Below the pieces are notes generated by a model. The model had not been told where the DNA came from, made no database searches, and saw only the letters and a program-made list of their open reading frames with translations. Source: Cyclina sinensis (lineage: Eukaryota > Mollusca > Bivalvia > Venerida > Veneridae). From it: a stretch of DNA of 64,000 nt. Positions 51,754 through 63,299 of this stretch are shown here, piece by piece. The stretch spans positions 17,004,904 through 17,068,903 of the forward strand of contig JAAONU010000006.1 of NCBI GenBank assembly GCA_012932295.1, in the 5' to 3' direction. Position 1 is the stretch's first letter. Every line of letters starts with the position of its first letter. Made by a program: the position numbers and the translations under genes.

Positions 51754-53646
51754 TAGCTTTACAAAATCATTTAAAAATTACAAAAGAATCGATAGGGAGG
51801 CATTTGTGTACTCAAACAATAACAATTTTGACAGAATTTTTATAAAGAACATTTCTTTTATTTCTCATTTAATATTGGTTCCATTTTTAACAACATGTAT
51901 CATTCAAATATCAGAATACAGCTCTTTGCCTAAGGAAGTGAGAATTGATATACGAGAATATATCTTACCGTTCAATACCCCGAAGAAGAAATACATGAAT
52001 CCAATACTTGGCGAAAACGTCATGGCAGCCAGGCCTGACCCACTGAATATTGCTCCTACCAAAGCAACTCGACGATGCCCCCATCTTCGTGTGAATAAAC
52101 TGACGAAGGGTCCTGTGAGGAGAAAATGACGCATTTCACTACAATATCTAAAAGTATGCTTCACTTAAAATGAAACGTTGGTCACTGTTTTCTAGAGTTC
52201 GGGTATTTTTAAACCGTTTAGTTTGTAAAGCAAACAGTGTTGGAAAAACAGAAATTTTTACAAAGAGAAAGAAATCTTTTAGGAAAATGCATGACAAAAA
52301 AAGAAATAAAAAACATATTCGCGAATGTTAAGTACAAGGGGTAATCTCGTAACGTCACGACCGATCTTATATCGACAAAACTGAAAGGTTCATATATAGT
52401 TCGAGTAGATGGATTCACAGTTTTAAATGCAGTCGACTACATACGGGCTCGGCTCGAAAATATTTTGTATGATGTAGAACTTGTATTTAGTATTTCGTCA
52501 ACATCTGGCGCAAATGTTGTAGTATAACATACTTCTCAAAATGATTTGTAGTCATGTCAGTTGGTGGTGTGATATTTCATATCGTGATGTAAATTTCCAA
52601 GGTTGGTGGTGTGATATTTCATATCGTGATGTAGATTTCCAATGTCGTGTAGTTATCAGGTCAGTTTCTAGTGTGGTCTTTCATATCATGGTGTAGATTT
52701 CTAATGTCGAGTAGTAGTCATGTCAGTTGGTTATGTGATGTTTACATTTCGTAAAGTGACTTGTAAATGTCGAGTAGTAGTCATATCAGTTGGTTATGTG
52801 ATCTTTACATTTCGTAAAGTGACTTGTAAATGTCGAGTAGTAGTCATGTCAGTTGGTTATGTGATGTTTACATTTCGTAAAGTGACTTGTAAATGTCGAG
52901 TAGTAGTCATGTCAGTTGGTTATGTGATCTTTACATTTCGTAAAGTGACTTGTAAATGTCGAGTAGTAGTCATGTCAGTTGGTTATGTGATCTTTACATT
53001 TCGTAAAGTGGCTTGTAAATGCCGAGTAGTAGTCATGTCAGTTGGTTATGTGATCTTTACATTTCGTAAAGTGGCTTGTAAATGCCGAGTAGTAGTCATG
53101 TCAGTTGGTTATGTGATCTTTACATTTCGTAAAGTGACTTGTAAATGTCGAGTAGTAGTCATGTCAGTTGGTTATGTGATGTTTACATTTCGTAAAGTGA
53201 CTTGTAAATGCCGAGTAGTAGTCATGTCAGTTGGTTATGTGATCTTTACATTTCGTAAAGTGACTTGTAAATGTCGAGTAGTAGTCATGTCAGTTGGTTA
53301 TGTGATCTTTACATTTCGTAAAGTGACTTGTTAATGCCGAGAAGTAGTTACATTATTTTGTGAAGTGCAATACACATAAATTTTAGTTTCTAGGGCAGCT
53401 TTAGCGTTCACTGTAACATAATACAACATATTCGATTTCTAGACTACAATTATAATTATATTTCAGTAAGTGTCGTTATCGTCTCGTATGCTCTAAAATA
53501 ACAAAGTTTACCTACTTACCCACGCAGTGGAATAGTCCTAGATTTATTGCACCGATTAAAGACACACTGGCATAGCTGGATTCGAAATTTCTTTGAAAGT
53601 CTTCATTATATAGGCCAATTGACACGGATGTTCCAAAAGTGAAAAC
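49785..53646 (-). CDS. SLC16/monocarboxylate-transporter-like MFS protein, 3' four coding exons (419 aa, N-terminus missing)
   Basis: A predicted plasma-membrane transporter of the SLC16 type; substrates in the family range from lactate to thyroid hormone, so none is assigned. Exons in transcript order: 53646-53520, 52112-51969, 51410-50556 and 49918-49785, all GT-AG with matching phases, totalling 1260 nt and ending in TAA. Family marks: VFTFGTSVSIGLYNEDF around TM1, GPFVSLFTRRWGHRRVALVG at the TM2-3 loop, CGMAVVSAQ in TM4, RGLTSSFVLSGNGGGATVFP in TM5, a charged cytosolic loop of about 66 residues (KEK...KII), then TM7-12 with GLLIDVFGETKYVVYF before the last helix and a very short tail. The exon with the start codon and the PDGGWGW-type motif should lie upstream but was not found between 53647 and 64000. 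No stop or frameshift in the exons suggests an active gene. Confidence 0.85.
51717..51750. repeat. (ATG)n microsatellite
   Basis: A perfect ATG/GAT triplet run inside the intron between the second and third recognised transporter exons. Confidence 0.9.
52550..53345. repeat. 63-bp minisatellite in an intron of the SLC16-like gene, about 10 regular copies
   Basis: From about 52705 the unit is 63 bp, with GTCAGTTGGTTATGTGATCT and TTTCGTAAAGTGACTTGTAAATG. Variation is limited to GATG/GATC, GACT/GGCT and TGTCGA/TGCCGA. Degenerate, earlier-looking copies occupy 52550-52705. With a period of 21 codons, the plus strand stays open for 204 codons, antisense to the gene. I regard that as a by-product, since it has no independent start signal or domain. 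Confidence 0.95.
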
Positions 53647-55407
53647 CTTGAAAAGCAATATGAATCAAAAGTCTACTGTATAACGTTTCGTAAATCCATA
53701 TTTTGTATTTGCCTATCTGACTGGCTTCTACATCCTACTACTTTTTTGTCTGATGTCAGATAATTGCTTCTATTAAGAAATATAGCCTTCTTAAATTGCA
53801 AATGCATTTAAATGCATTTAAATATTCAGTATGGTCATTGTAAGAAATTTTACCAAACGATGATGCATTTGATGTACTATAGTTGTTTCCTTTCAGACGT
53901 TTGACATAACTTTTAAACATTTACTTAAATGTTGATTGAAAACTAAGATTAGCCTACACATCCATAAAAAGTTTATCAGAACCAGGAACAGCTCTTAAAG
54001 TGTAGAATGTAGGTCACTGCATGCTCTCATTCTGGTAATTTGAACCAGAGACTTTCTGACTTCTACCACCACTGTCCTCGACCATGAAACTACCAAACGG
54101 CTTGTTTATCAGTAAGTCATGTGTTTCCATTGTTCTGGTACCCTACTTTATCAAATCTCGAGGCAAACAAAGTCGACTTAAGCCTAATATAATGTATCAC
54201 TTTCATAAGCTTGGGTTGAATAAAACTATATGCAGCCTTACCCATATTAGAAATGCTGACAATACGACGAAGATCCCTGTCCTACCACCTTCAAACTTCT
54301 GTTTATTGTTGCAACACATGTTCTAGTAATCCGTAATTTTCTGTATTTATTTTCTGTAATTTTAGCATGAAGGGAAGTAACAACTGCAGTTTATTGTATA
54401 AATGTTTCATAATGATAAGATAAATTCTATCATTGCTCCAATTTATAGTAAGTTTAACGTGTTACAGTCTGTGAACATTTATGTTGAAATAAAAACTGTT
54501 ACGCCTCGTTTCCCCGGCGTGTTACTGTTTACACATACTTCAAAGGAGTTCACTGTTGTCATTTCTGTATAAATAAGAACATATTTTAGTCATTTTATTT
54601 AAAGTGGAGTGGACTCTTTATCAAACTTAAGTGAGATAAACCACCAGACTTCCGATTGCTGTTTCGAATTCCACAAAAGGGACGAGTACCTTTTCGTATA
54701 TGAGAACATCGTTGCAAGTACCGGTTTTAAACCCAGTAAACCAGCTGGAAACAGGAAACACGAAGAAATGTACCACTTGATAAAAATGATAAACTTGGTC
54801 TGTTTATAATCAGTTTGCAACTTTCTTCAGGCAATTCAAGTACTCCACAACCGGAGTGAGGGGGGCGTACCCGGCCCCTAAAATTCCCGGACCAGAGGTG
54901 TTATTGTAGGTCTATATATGTCTTTAAATAACGTATACTTTATTGTTCAACATTGAATTGAATAATCAGGGGCCCATGTGATATTGCCAAATCAGTATAC
55001 TCTAGCATAAACACAACCGTTGAAATAAGGTAGAAAACGGACACAAATTAGGCCGAACATTTTGCGCCCCCCCCCCCCCCCAACCTGAAATCTTGGATCC
55101 GCCCCTGGTTATGTTAGATATCCAGATACATACTAGTAGCAAGATGGTATACGCATTTATATTACGTCACCAACAACGTCGTCAACACAACGTACCGTTT
55201 TCACCTACAGCAACGATACAGACGTAAAGACGTTCTGTTGTTGTTGTTTTTTTTTGTTGTTGTTATTATTATGATTATCAATATATCCTAAGGATTAAGA
55301 TAACATGTTTCTAGGTAAGCTCACATATACTTTATTTTGTTAAACAAAAGAATACAAAGGGTTCCTGCACAGAATGCTTCTATACATAGTGTGACATGTG
55401 CTAGGCC
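53647..55407. other. Upstream intron or 5' flank of the SLC16-like gene
   Basis: No exon encoding the missing N-terminus is visible on the minus strand. A GC-rich stretch 54841-55108, with a C-run at 55066-55081 and an end reading CTTGGATCCGCCCCTG, looks like a DNA-transposon terminus, but a matching partner is doubtful. Confidence 0.45.
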
Positions 55408-55421
55408 TATATTTGCGTCCA
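55408..55421 (+). repeat. 5' target-site duplication of the LINE
   Basis: TATATTTGCGTCCA, identical to 63015-63028, flanks the LINE. The LINE 5' end follows immediately with a (GA)n run. Confidence 0.8.
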
Positions 55422-55473
55422 GAGAGAGAGAGAGAGAGAGAATCAAGCACATCCATGAAAACATAAATAAAAG

Positions 55474-55504
55474 AGAAGGGGGGGGGGAGGGGGTGCGGGG
55501 GGAA
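55474..55504 (+). other. G-run cluster with quadruplex potential in the LINE 5' UTR
   Basis: At least three long G-runs (the longest nine or more) are separated by one to three bases, right after a (GA)n stretch. G-quadruplex formation is possible from the pattern alone; no function is shown. Confidence 0.5.
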
Positions 55505-55825
55505 AGTGAACTTTTTTTGTAAATATATCTAACAAATTTGAAAAATGTGAGCATGTCTTAGTACATCTATTTGTAGTTTTGATAGTGTTAAGCTGATAGG
55601 ACGGTGAAATATCGGTAAAAGGTAAAAAAAGGAGAAAATTTGATAACCACCCGACCAGTAACCTGCTGAGCAACAAGGTGAACGAAGGTGAATACCCCAC
55701 CCAACGGTTTTGTTAACCTTTAGCTATAAGATATATATTTTGGTGTTGCTGTTCTGGACTGGAAAAGGAAACGTGTTGACCGATTTTAAATATAAAATAT
55801 AAAACCTAACTCAATCTTAGTGAAG

Positions 55826-56740
55826 ATGTCACAAAGGGGTGCTGCTAGAAGAGATTCAGTTTGTAGTTCTCTAGAAGAGAAACAAAAATTAAGAGAAAAG
55901 CCAAGTGCTCAGATAGAGAATGAGAGACAAAAACAGAAAACCGACAAAGTCCAAAAGTCCAAATCAGTTAGACAAGGAGTTTAGTCAGTTTAGATCAGAA
56001 ATAAAAGAATTATTTAAGCAGTTTGATGAGAAAATCGATAAGAAGCTTGACAAATTTGAGAAAAAGTTTACATCTGTTCTGGATGAAGTGAACAGAGAAA
56101 TTGAAATTGTAAGATTAGAAGTCACTGGTACAAAAGAAGATGTCAAAGAACTAAACTCAAAAGTATGTGAAATAGAAAAAAGTGTCAGCTACAAGGCTGA
56201 AATGCAAGATACAATTCAAGAGAGACAAGATGACAAAATCAACAAAATTAATTATGAGCTGGAAGAGAAGAAAAAAAAGCTTATGTTTATGGAAAAGCAT
56301 GACAGAAAATATAACCTCCTCTTTTATGGCATGGCAGAAGAAGAAAATGAAGACTTGAACTCCAAAATGAGAACCTTTTTTTAAAGACCAACTTGAAATA
56401 GAAGAGGATAGAGTGAAAGCTATGCATTTTGTGAACTGTCATAGAACTCCATATGAAGGGGAAGGTCCAAAACCAGTGATATTAAGATTTGTGTCATATG
56501 AAGATAGGGAACTTACATATTCAAAGTCATTTATGCAAGTATTGAGAAATAAAAAAAATGAGAACTTAATCAGACTTGCCAGTTGAAATGAAAATCAAAA
56601 GATCAAAAATAGCCAAAGAGGCATACAAACTAAGAGAGGAGGAGGGTTTCAAAACAAGAATCATAGAAAAGGGCCTCTCTGTTTATTTGGAAGCCAGGAA
56701 AACAAAATTAGACCCCTGGGAACGAAGACAATAGAAATGT
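55826..56740 (+). pseudogene. LINE ORF1 remnant (coiled-coil RNA-binding protein)
   Basis: ORF1 proteins bind the LINE RNA as chaperones. The frame opens at ATG 55826 (MSQRGAARRDS), shifts around 55925-55980, then runs 55920-56384 as a Lys/Glu-rich coiled coil with heptad spacing and MFMEKHDRKYNLLFYGM, the start of an RRM-like domain. A run of T at about 56373-56380 shifts the frame. The continuation (QLEIEEDRVKAMHFVNCHRT) and, after another shift near 56555, LPVEMKIKRSKIAKEAYKLR and a terminal DPWERRQ match the usual L1 ORF1 C-terminal domain. At least three frameshifts make it non-functional. Confidence 0.85.
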
Positions 56741-56994
56741 AAATCAAAATGAAAATTTAAATCTCAATAAAACATATACAAATATCTATTCTAACAAGCC
56801 TTAGTAAGGGAAATTATAACATGATTGTTTATATATATATATATATATATAAATTAATAAACAATTCAAATACACATATCAGTTTACATCCGTTTGCCGT
56901 AATAGTAATTATTAAATAACTAAAAGTTATAAGTCCTATAAAAAAGGCACCTGCCACGTTCAATAACACGACGGCCTGCTTTATAACAGTGCCA

Positions 56995-57041
56995 ATATCT
57001 ATATCACTTTTCGGCCCCGGGCCGAAAAGTGATATAGATAT
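56995..57041. repeat. Near-perfect palindrome, 22-bp arms
   Basis: The left arm ATATCTATATCACTTTTCGG plus CC is repeated in reverse complement from 57020 to 57041, with a 3-bp CCG spacer. It would form a stable hairpin. Confidence 0.95.
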
Positions 57042-57378
57042 AAAGCCCGCATTTGAAGTAATTTGATTGGCTAATAATGCAGGGCCAAAATTGATATAGA
57101 TTTCAGCAAAAAGCTTCTGAAAATGGCAGCCATTTTGTTCTATCTGTGGACGCCGACAAGTTGCATAAATTAATGTAATTTCAAACATTCACGGCATGAA
57201 TTGGTAGTGTTTAACCGACAATATTTTAAGTTTACAACGTGTTGATTTTACATAAACACAAACAAGCATTTTCTGACTATGATCAATTACAAATGTCGTC
57301 TGGCGAAGATCAGGGGATATGTCGAGAGAATTGCGCATAATTAAGTATAAGTATTTGTTGTTATTTAATAAAATTGTC

Positions 57379-57488
57379 AATAAATAAGTGATTTGATTTG
57401 GCCCTGTTATTTGTCCTCAGGTCAGTCGTATTGGCCCTCGACTGCCCTCGGACAAATAACAGGGCCAATATCAAATCACTTATTTATT
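57379..57488. repeat. Inverted repeat, about 38-bp arms
   Basis: AATAAATAAGTGATTTGA ... GGCCCTGTTATTTGTCC (57379-57416) matches the reverse complement of 57450-57488 with one or two differences. The loop is about 33 bp and itself contains TTGGCCCTCG / GCCCTCGG direct motifs. Confidence 0.92.
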
Positions 57489-58447
57489 AACATATATTAT
57501 AGAACAAGATATGTAAACATTATCTTACTATTGCTTGTGTTTTGTTTGGATTTTTTTATGAATGGGAGCACGTAATTTCCGTGCCGATTTTTATACCGCG
57601 TATTCTTAAAGTTGTTGTTGTTTTTATACAATGAATGTTTAGATAGATAAAAAAGGTTGAAATAAACGCGAATATATGATTATATTTCTAACGAAAGATA
57701 CAAACTTACAATTTATAGGTGTGCTGTACTCGTTGTGTCGTCTGGATTGTTATTCCTCCATGTTGTTGTTTATAATTATTATTATTATCACTACAAACTA
57801 AATTGAATGTACAATAAAATCATCTCGATAAGTAGGATTATCAAAAAAAAAAAAACAGCTACCGGTGACACAGTTTGTTATAACAACAGTATTGAAAAGA
57901 ATTTGTATTGAACGTGTCAACTGGATGACTCATAAAATAGTGATATGTGTAATGATGTAGCTGAGAACTGGATACGAAATTAAAAGTGCATTTGCATATC
58001 ATACTGATGTTATAAGTATTTTGTAAGCGTCAACAGGCTATGTATAATTTGATATACTCTATGTTAAACTTTTTTTTGTTACGGACCAGTATATAATTCA
58101 GATCTGGTACCGTAGGTTTTACACACTGGCATACATTGAGGCTAGCACCACTGTACAGTGTATTACTATTAGTTATCACTGGACATAAATAATGTAAAAA
58201 GTTGTGTTAAATTATCATGATTTATAATTTAGTACTTGTGCCTTAGATTTATTATAATAAGCAATAATGTTTCGTTATTTTCTCACTTTATACCCTTGCT
58301 TCTGCGTTCGTTATAGTGCGTATGAAGAAGGTGCTTATTCTTTCTATGTTTGTCAAACTTTGTATATATACAATGTTTATAAAGTATGGAATATATGTCA
58401 AGTTCCATTACTTTTTTTTGTTCTTTTTGTTTATTTTTGTTTATTAG

Positions 58448-61400
58448 ATGTTCTTATACAATCACGTTTACATGCATGAAACTAACCCTCGTAATGTTTA
58501 TATATTACATGTATACTACTTTTGTTATGTGGACACAAGTCCACAAAAATACAGCCTATCAGGCTTACATGATCTTAATAAAAGAACTGATGTTTTCCAT
58601 TTCTTAAAAGAAAGAAATGCAGATGTTTACTGTGTTCAAGATGTACATATTACGCCTGAAATGAGTAAAAAGTTATATAATGAATGGAACGGTGAATGTT
58701 TCTTTAGTTTTGGTACTGCTAACTCGAGAGGAGTAGGCATTTTTTTAAACGTTCCACAGATTTTGAAATACATACACAATATACTGATAAAGATGGTAAT
58801 TACCTTATATTAGATTTAACACTTAATTCAAAACGGTTTACACTTGTGAATATATATGGACCAAATGTAGATAGACCAATATTTTATGAAAAAATATTTC
58901 AAATTATAGATGATATAGGAAATGAATCTTGGTGCGGAGATTTTAATTTAATCTTGAATGTGGATTTGGATTATTATAACTATAAGTCAGTTAATAATAA
59001 TAAAAGAGCAAGAACTTTTTTGTTAAATGCTATAAAAGAAAGACATTTATACGATCCATTTCGAGAACTCAATGGTAATTTAAGAAATTACTCCTGGAGA
59101 AAAGCAACACCTGTTCAACAAGCTAGACTTGATTTCTTTTTAATCACAGAAGATTTTCTTCCAACAATCAGAAGCTGTAGTATAAATACTGGTTATAGAT
59201 TAGATCATTCGTTGGTGGTTCTTAATTTAAATTTTGAAAACATTTCACATGGAAAAGGATTATGGAAATTTAATAATTCTTTATCATATGATAATGAATA
59301 ATTAAAATGTATTAATGAAAAAATTTTAGAAGTTAAAACTCAGTATTGTTTGCCTGTTTATAACATAGAAAACATCACAGAAATCAAAGATGAAGAAATA
59401 CAATTTACTGTTAATGATCAACTTTTTTAGACACTTTGTTGATGGAAATAAGAGGGAAAACTATTTCATACTCTAGTTATAAAAATAAAAGTAAAAATGA
59501 AAGAGAAGGGCGTCTACTTACGCAAATTAAAGATCTTGAAGAAAATTTTGCAGAAAATGTTAAGGAATTGTTTGTAAATTTAAAATATGAGCTACAAAAC
59601 TTGAGACAGGAAAAAATGAGAGGTCATATGATTAGGTCTAGAGCAAATTGGATTGATAATGGGGAAAAACCTACAAACTATTTTTGTAACCTCGAGAAAA
59701 ATCATTATGTAAGTAAAACTGTTTCTTTCTTAGAGAAAAATAACGGAAATGTAATACACAGGCAAAATGAAATTCTAAAAGAAGCAGAATTGTTTTACAA
59801 ATCGTTGTATACAAAAATTTCTAGCACGTCTTTCAACCATAACGATTTCTTAGGTAATATCATGGCAACAAAATTAACTGATAAACAGGCAAACAAATTA
59901 GAAGGATTATTAACATATTCAGAAGTCACTGACACATTAAAAGATATGAAGAATGATAAGAGCCCAGGCTCTGATGGATTTTCTGCAATTTTTTTTAAAA
60001 TGTTCTGGAAACAACTTGGACATTTTGTTGTGAGAGCAATAATTTTTTCATATCTTAAAGGTGAACTATCTGTTACACAAAGGCAAGGCATTATTATTTG
60101 TATACCAAAAGAGAAAAAACCAATACAGTTTTTAAAAAACTGGCGCCCAATTACATTGTTAAATACCGTCTATAAATTAGCGTCGGGTTCAATAGCCAAA
60201 AGGTTAAAGCTGGTACTAGATATACTAATAAATAATGACCAGACGGGGTTCATAAAAGGTAGATTTATTGGAGAAAATACATGTCTTTTGTATGATATAA
60301 TGAATTACACTGAACATAACAAAATTCCGGGACTCTTGATGATGATTGATTTCGAAAAAGCTTTTGATACACTGTCAAATGAATTTATTAAAGAAATTTT
60401 TAATTTTTTAAACTTTGGTCCCATGTTTAAAAAATGGATATCGTTATTTTATACTGACATCACTGCATCTGTTCAACTGAATGGATATCTATCAGATTTC
60501 TTTACAATAGGGCGAGGGTGTCGTCAGGGTGATCCAATCAGCCCTTATATATTTATTCTCTGTGCAGAAATACTTGCTATTAAGATACGAAATACTAAAG
60601 ATATTAAGGGTTTTACAATCGATGGTGTAGAATACAAAATATCTCAATTTGCAGACGACACTTCATTACTATTAGATGGCTCTGAAAACTCTTTAAATTG
60701 TACTCTGAATATTTTACAGGAATTTGCTTTTTATTCAGGTTTAAAGGTTAATTTTGAAAAAACAAATATTGTATGGATAGGTGCTTCAAAATATAGCACA
60801 CGGTCAATAAAAACAAAATGAAAATTAAATTGGGGTACTACTTCTTTTAAATTGTTGGGTTTGATTTTTCCCATTGATCTTGATAAAATGACTGAGCTAA
60901 ATTTTAGGGAAAAAATAGAAAAAATAAAAAATAGCATTCTCCACTGGAAGAGAAGAGAACTTACGCCTATCGGTAGAATAACAGTGATGAAAACATTTCT
61001 TTTACCACTTTTGACTCATCTTTTTACATCCTTACCTAATCCTGATAGTGAAATGATAAAGGAGATAGATAAACTGTTTTTTTTTATTTCATACGGCAAG
61101 GCACTCCAAAAATTAAGAGGTCTGTTATAATAAAAGATATAACTGAAGGTGGTCTTAATATGATAGATGTTTTTTATTACATGGAAAGTCTAAAATTAAC
61201 GTGTTTAAGAAGAACAGTTATGGCAAGAAATAATACGTGTTATGGTTTTGTTAAGAACATAATAAATTTTGAAAAAATTTACAACTATGGTAAACTTTAC
61301 GTAAATGAAGTGGTATGGCAAATTAAAAATAATTTTTGGAAAGATGTTTTATACGCATATTCTAAGTTGATTGACAATATACAGATTTCAACAATGCAAG

Positions 61401-62301
61401 GCTTTTCAGAAATGCCCCTTTTTATAACCATAATTTTCTAATTGGTAATAAAGGTATATTTATAAAATCATGGAATGATACAGGTATAAGATACGTTAAA
61501 GATATCCTTAAAGAAAATGGTACATTTCTTGACAAGCATGAATTAGAAAGGAAAACGAGTTTAACTATAAATTTTTTAACATATCTAGGTGTCAAAAATG
61601 CGGTGAAAAAATATTTTAACAAATTACATTTTAAAGATGATTCCCTTAGCATAGAGTATATCTTCCCTATAATACCAATTTACCTAAAGCATATTCTTAA
61701 GGATAGTAAAGGTGAACGACATATCTATAGTTTATTTATAAGAAATACAGAAAAACCTTCATGCAATGAAAAATGGTGTAATATTTTTGAGATTGAAGCC
61801 AATGATTGGATGTATATATACAGTTGTGTCCTTTTAGTTAGCAACGATACATATTTACAGTGGTTTCAAACAAGAATTGTCCATAGAATATTAGGTACAA
61901 ATGTACTGCTGTATAGAATGAATAAAAGCTTGATTGAATTATGTAATTTTTGTAAAACTGATAATGAAACTCTTCTACATTTATTTTGGGAATGTATTTT
62001 TGTCCAGAGTTTAATAACAGAAGTTAAAAATATGGTAAAACGCTACGATCAAGAATTCTACATTAACAGCAGAACATTTATATTGGGTTACAATAGTAAA
62101 AATTTGGGACATTATAATATATTGTGTTTAGAAATAAAGAAATATATATTCCTGTGTAAAAGGAAAGAAATTATACCATCTATTCAAGGTCTAAAGGCCA
62201 GTTTAAAATTTGCCTCTTCAATTATTGATAAAACTAGCAGAGTAGAAAACAAAAAAGTATACTGGTGGTTGATAAATTGTATATGTTCTACATGTCATTA
62301 A
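58448..62301 (+). pseudogene. LINE ORF2 remnant (APE endonuclease, reverse transcriptase, zinc knuckle)
   Basis: The protein would nick target DNA and copy LINE RNA. Endonuclease marks: VYCVQDVH (from about 58627), NIYGPN near 58850, CGDFN (58933-58947) and the catalytic-type LDHSLV near 59200. Reverse transcriptase in 59436-60821: KSPGSDGFSAIFFK, WRPITLLNTVYKL, DQTGFIKGRFI, IDFEKAFDT, RGCRQGDPISPYIF and FADDTSLLL (ADD at 60651-60659). Near the end, CNFCKTDNETLLHLFWEC (61942-61995) is the CCHC motif of L1 ORF2. Damage: frameshift near 58750; TAA at 59299; frameshift at the T-run near 59424; TGA at 60819; shift near 61080; shift near 61405. Its 461-codon RT block is intact, so decay is moderate. 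Dead copy. Confidence 0.92.
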
Positions 62302-62375
62302 TAAGTGTGGGTAAGATTTGTCTGTAAATGTGACCTTGAGGTCGCCTACTGTATCCATGTACTAATTCTCATTAT

Positions 62376-62812
62376 CAGTACTATGTTAGTTTGTTCTCTC
62401 CCGTCTGGCTATAGACAATATCACAGTATTATGTTAGTTTGTTCTCTCCCGTCTGGCTATAGACAATATCACAGTATTATGTTAGTTTGTTCGTTCCCGT
62501 CTGGCTATAGACAATATCACAGTATTATGTTAGTTTGTTCTCTCCCGTCTGGCTATAGACAATATCACAGTATTATGTTAGTTTGTTCGCTCCCGTCTGG
62601 CTATAGACAATATCACAGTATTATGTTAGTTTGTTCTCTCCCGTCTGGCTATAGACAATATCACAGTATTATGTTAGTTTGTTCGCTCCCGTCTGGCTAT
62701 AGACAATAACACAGTATTATGTTAGTTTGTTCTCTCCCATCTGGCTATAGACAATATCACAGTATTATGTTAGTTTGTTCTCTCCCATCTGGCTATAGAA
62801 AATATTATTATA
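62376..62812. repeat. 48-bp minisatellite in the LINE 3' UTR, about 9 copies
   Basis: The unit of 48 bp contains ATGTTAGTTTGTTCTCTCCC and TCTGGCTATAGACAATATCA. Variants alternate at one site (CTCTCCC, CGTTCCC, CGCTCCC) and the last two have CCCATC for CCCGTC. Period 48 leaves a 16-residue open repeat that has no coding role I can support. Confidence 0.95.
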
Positions 62813-62965
62813 AGCAAACACTATGTTATAGAAATATTATATTAGAAAAGTTGCATGTCTAAAGAGAGTATGTAATGTATAAAAGTTTGTATAGTTTGGC
62901 TTGAAACAACTTTGTAAGGCTAGTAGGGGATGGTTCCCCGACCCCTGCATAGCCCATGGACGGGG

Positions 62966-63014
62966 AGAATAAACGGGGTTACCCAGTTAGGGGCCTCAAA
63001 AAAAAAAATATATA
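62966..63014 (+). terminator. LINE polyadenylation signal and poly(A) tail
   Basis: AATAAA lies near 62970, about 28 bp before an A-run starting near 62999 that passes into TATATA. It fits the 3' end of the LINE transcript. Confidence 0.75.
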
Positions 63015-63028
63015 TATATTTGCGTCCA
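63015..63028 (+). repeat. 3' target-site duplication of the LINE
   Basis: TATATTTGCGTCCA, identical to 55408-55421. The first five bases could belong to the AT tail; TTTGCGTCCA is the informative part. Confidence 0.8.
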
Positions 63029-63299
63029 AGTTTATAAGCAAAACAACTGGCGCTGGGCAAATACAAAAGGTAAAGTAACAGGTAAAGTAAAAATCAGATA
63101 ACAATAATAATCAGAAATTTATGTAAATTTGTGTTATTAGAAACATTACCTTTATAAAATGTTTTTCTTATTGAATTTAAACATATCAATAAAAAGCAAA
63201 ATTAAATAATATGGACATTTTTTTAATTAATATCTCGAAGCTTACTTCTGTTTAGATAGTGTGGACATTATATAACCAAACAACTTCGTTACTATAACA

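Larger units (their letters stand above)
56790..58440. other. Unusually long inter-ORF region of the LINE
   Basis: About 1.6 kb without LINE coding sequence separates ORF1 from ORF2, far more than is usual for this type. It holds a (TA)n run (56829-56852) and two inverted repeats (listed separately). The short open frames are not conserved-looking. It may contain nested insertions. Confidence 0.6.
55422..63014 (+). mobile_element. Decayed near-full-length L1-like LINE retrotransposon
   Basis: Parts in order: a (GA)n run and G-rich 5' UTR; ORF1 remnant (55826-56740); a long inter-ORF stretch with palindromes (56790-58440); ORF2 remnant with endonuclease, reverse transcriptase and C-terminal zinc knuckle (58448-62301); a 3' UTR with a 48-bp minisatellite; AATAAA near 62970; and an A-run from about 62999. 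A 14-bp direct repeat on both sides marks target-primed insertion. The coding regions carry several frameshifts and stops, so this copy is dead. The ORF1 type (coiled coil, RRM-like, C-terminal domain) and APE endonuclease place it in the L1/Tx1-like group by my reading; exact clade not determined. Confidence 0.9.

Noticed and set aside
51806..52129. Plus-strand 107-codon frame
   Set aside because: It is antisense to a well-supported exon of the SLC16-like gene (51969-52112).
54967..55107. Possible 141-bp MITE with CAGGGGC...GCCCCTG ends
   Set aside because: Only seven terminal bases match, in a G/C-run context; there is no clear target duplication.
56829..57188. Minus-strand 119-codon frame with a hydrophobic stretch, considered as the missing transporter exon
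   Set aside because: It crosses a palindrome and (TA)n run, lacks the conserved N-terminal SLC16 motif and has no donor in the required phase.
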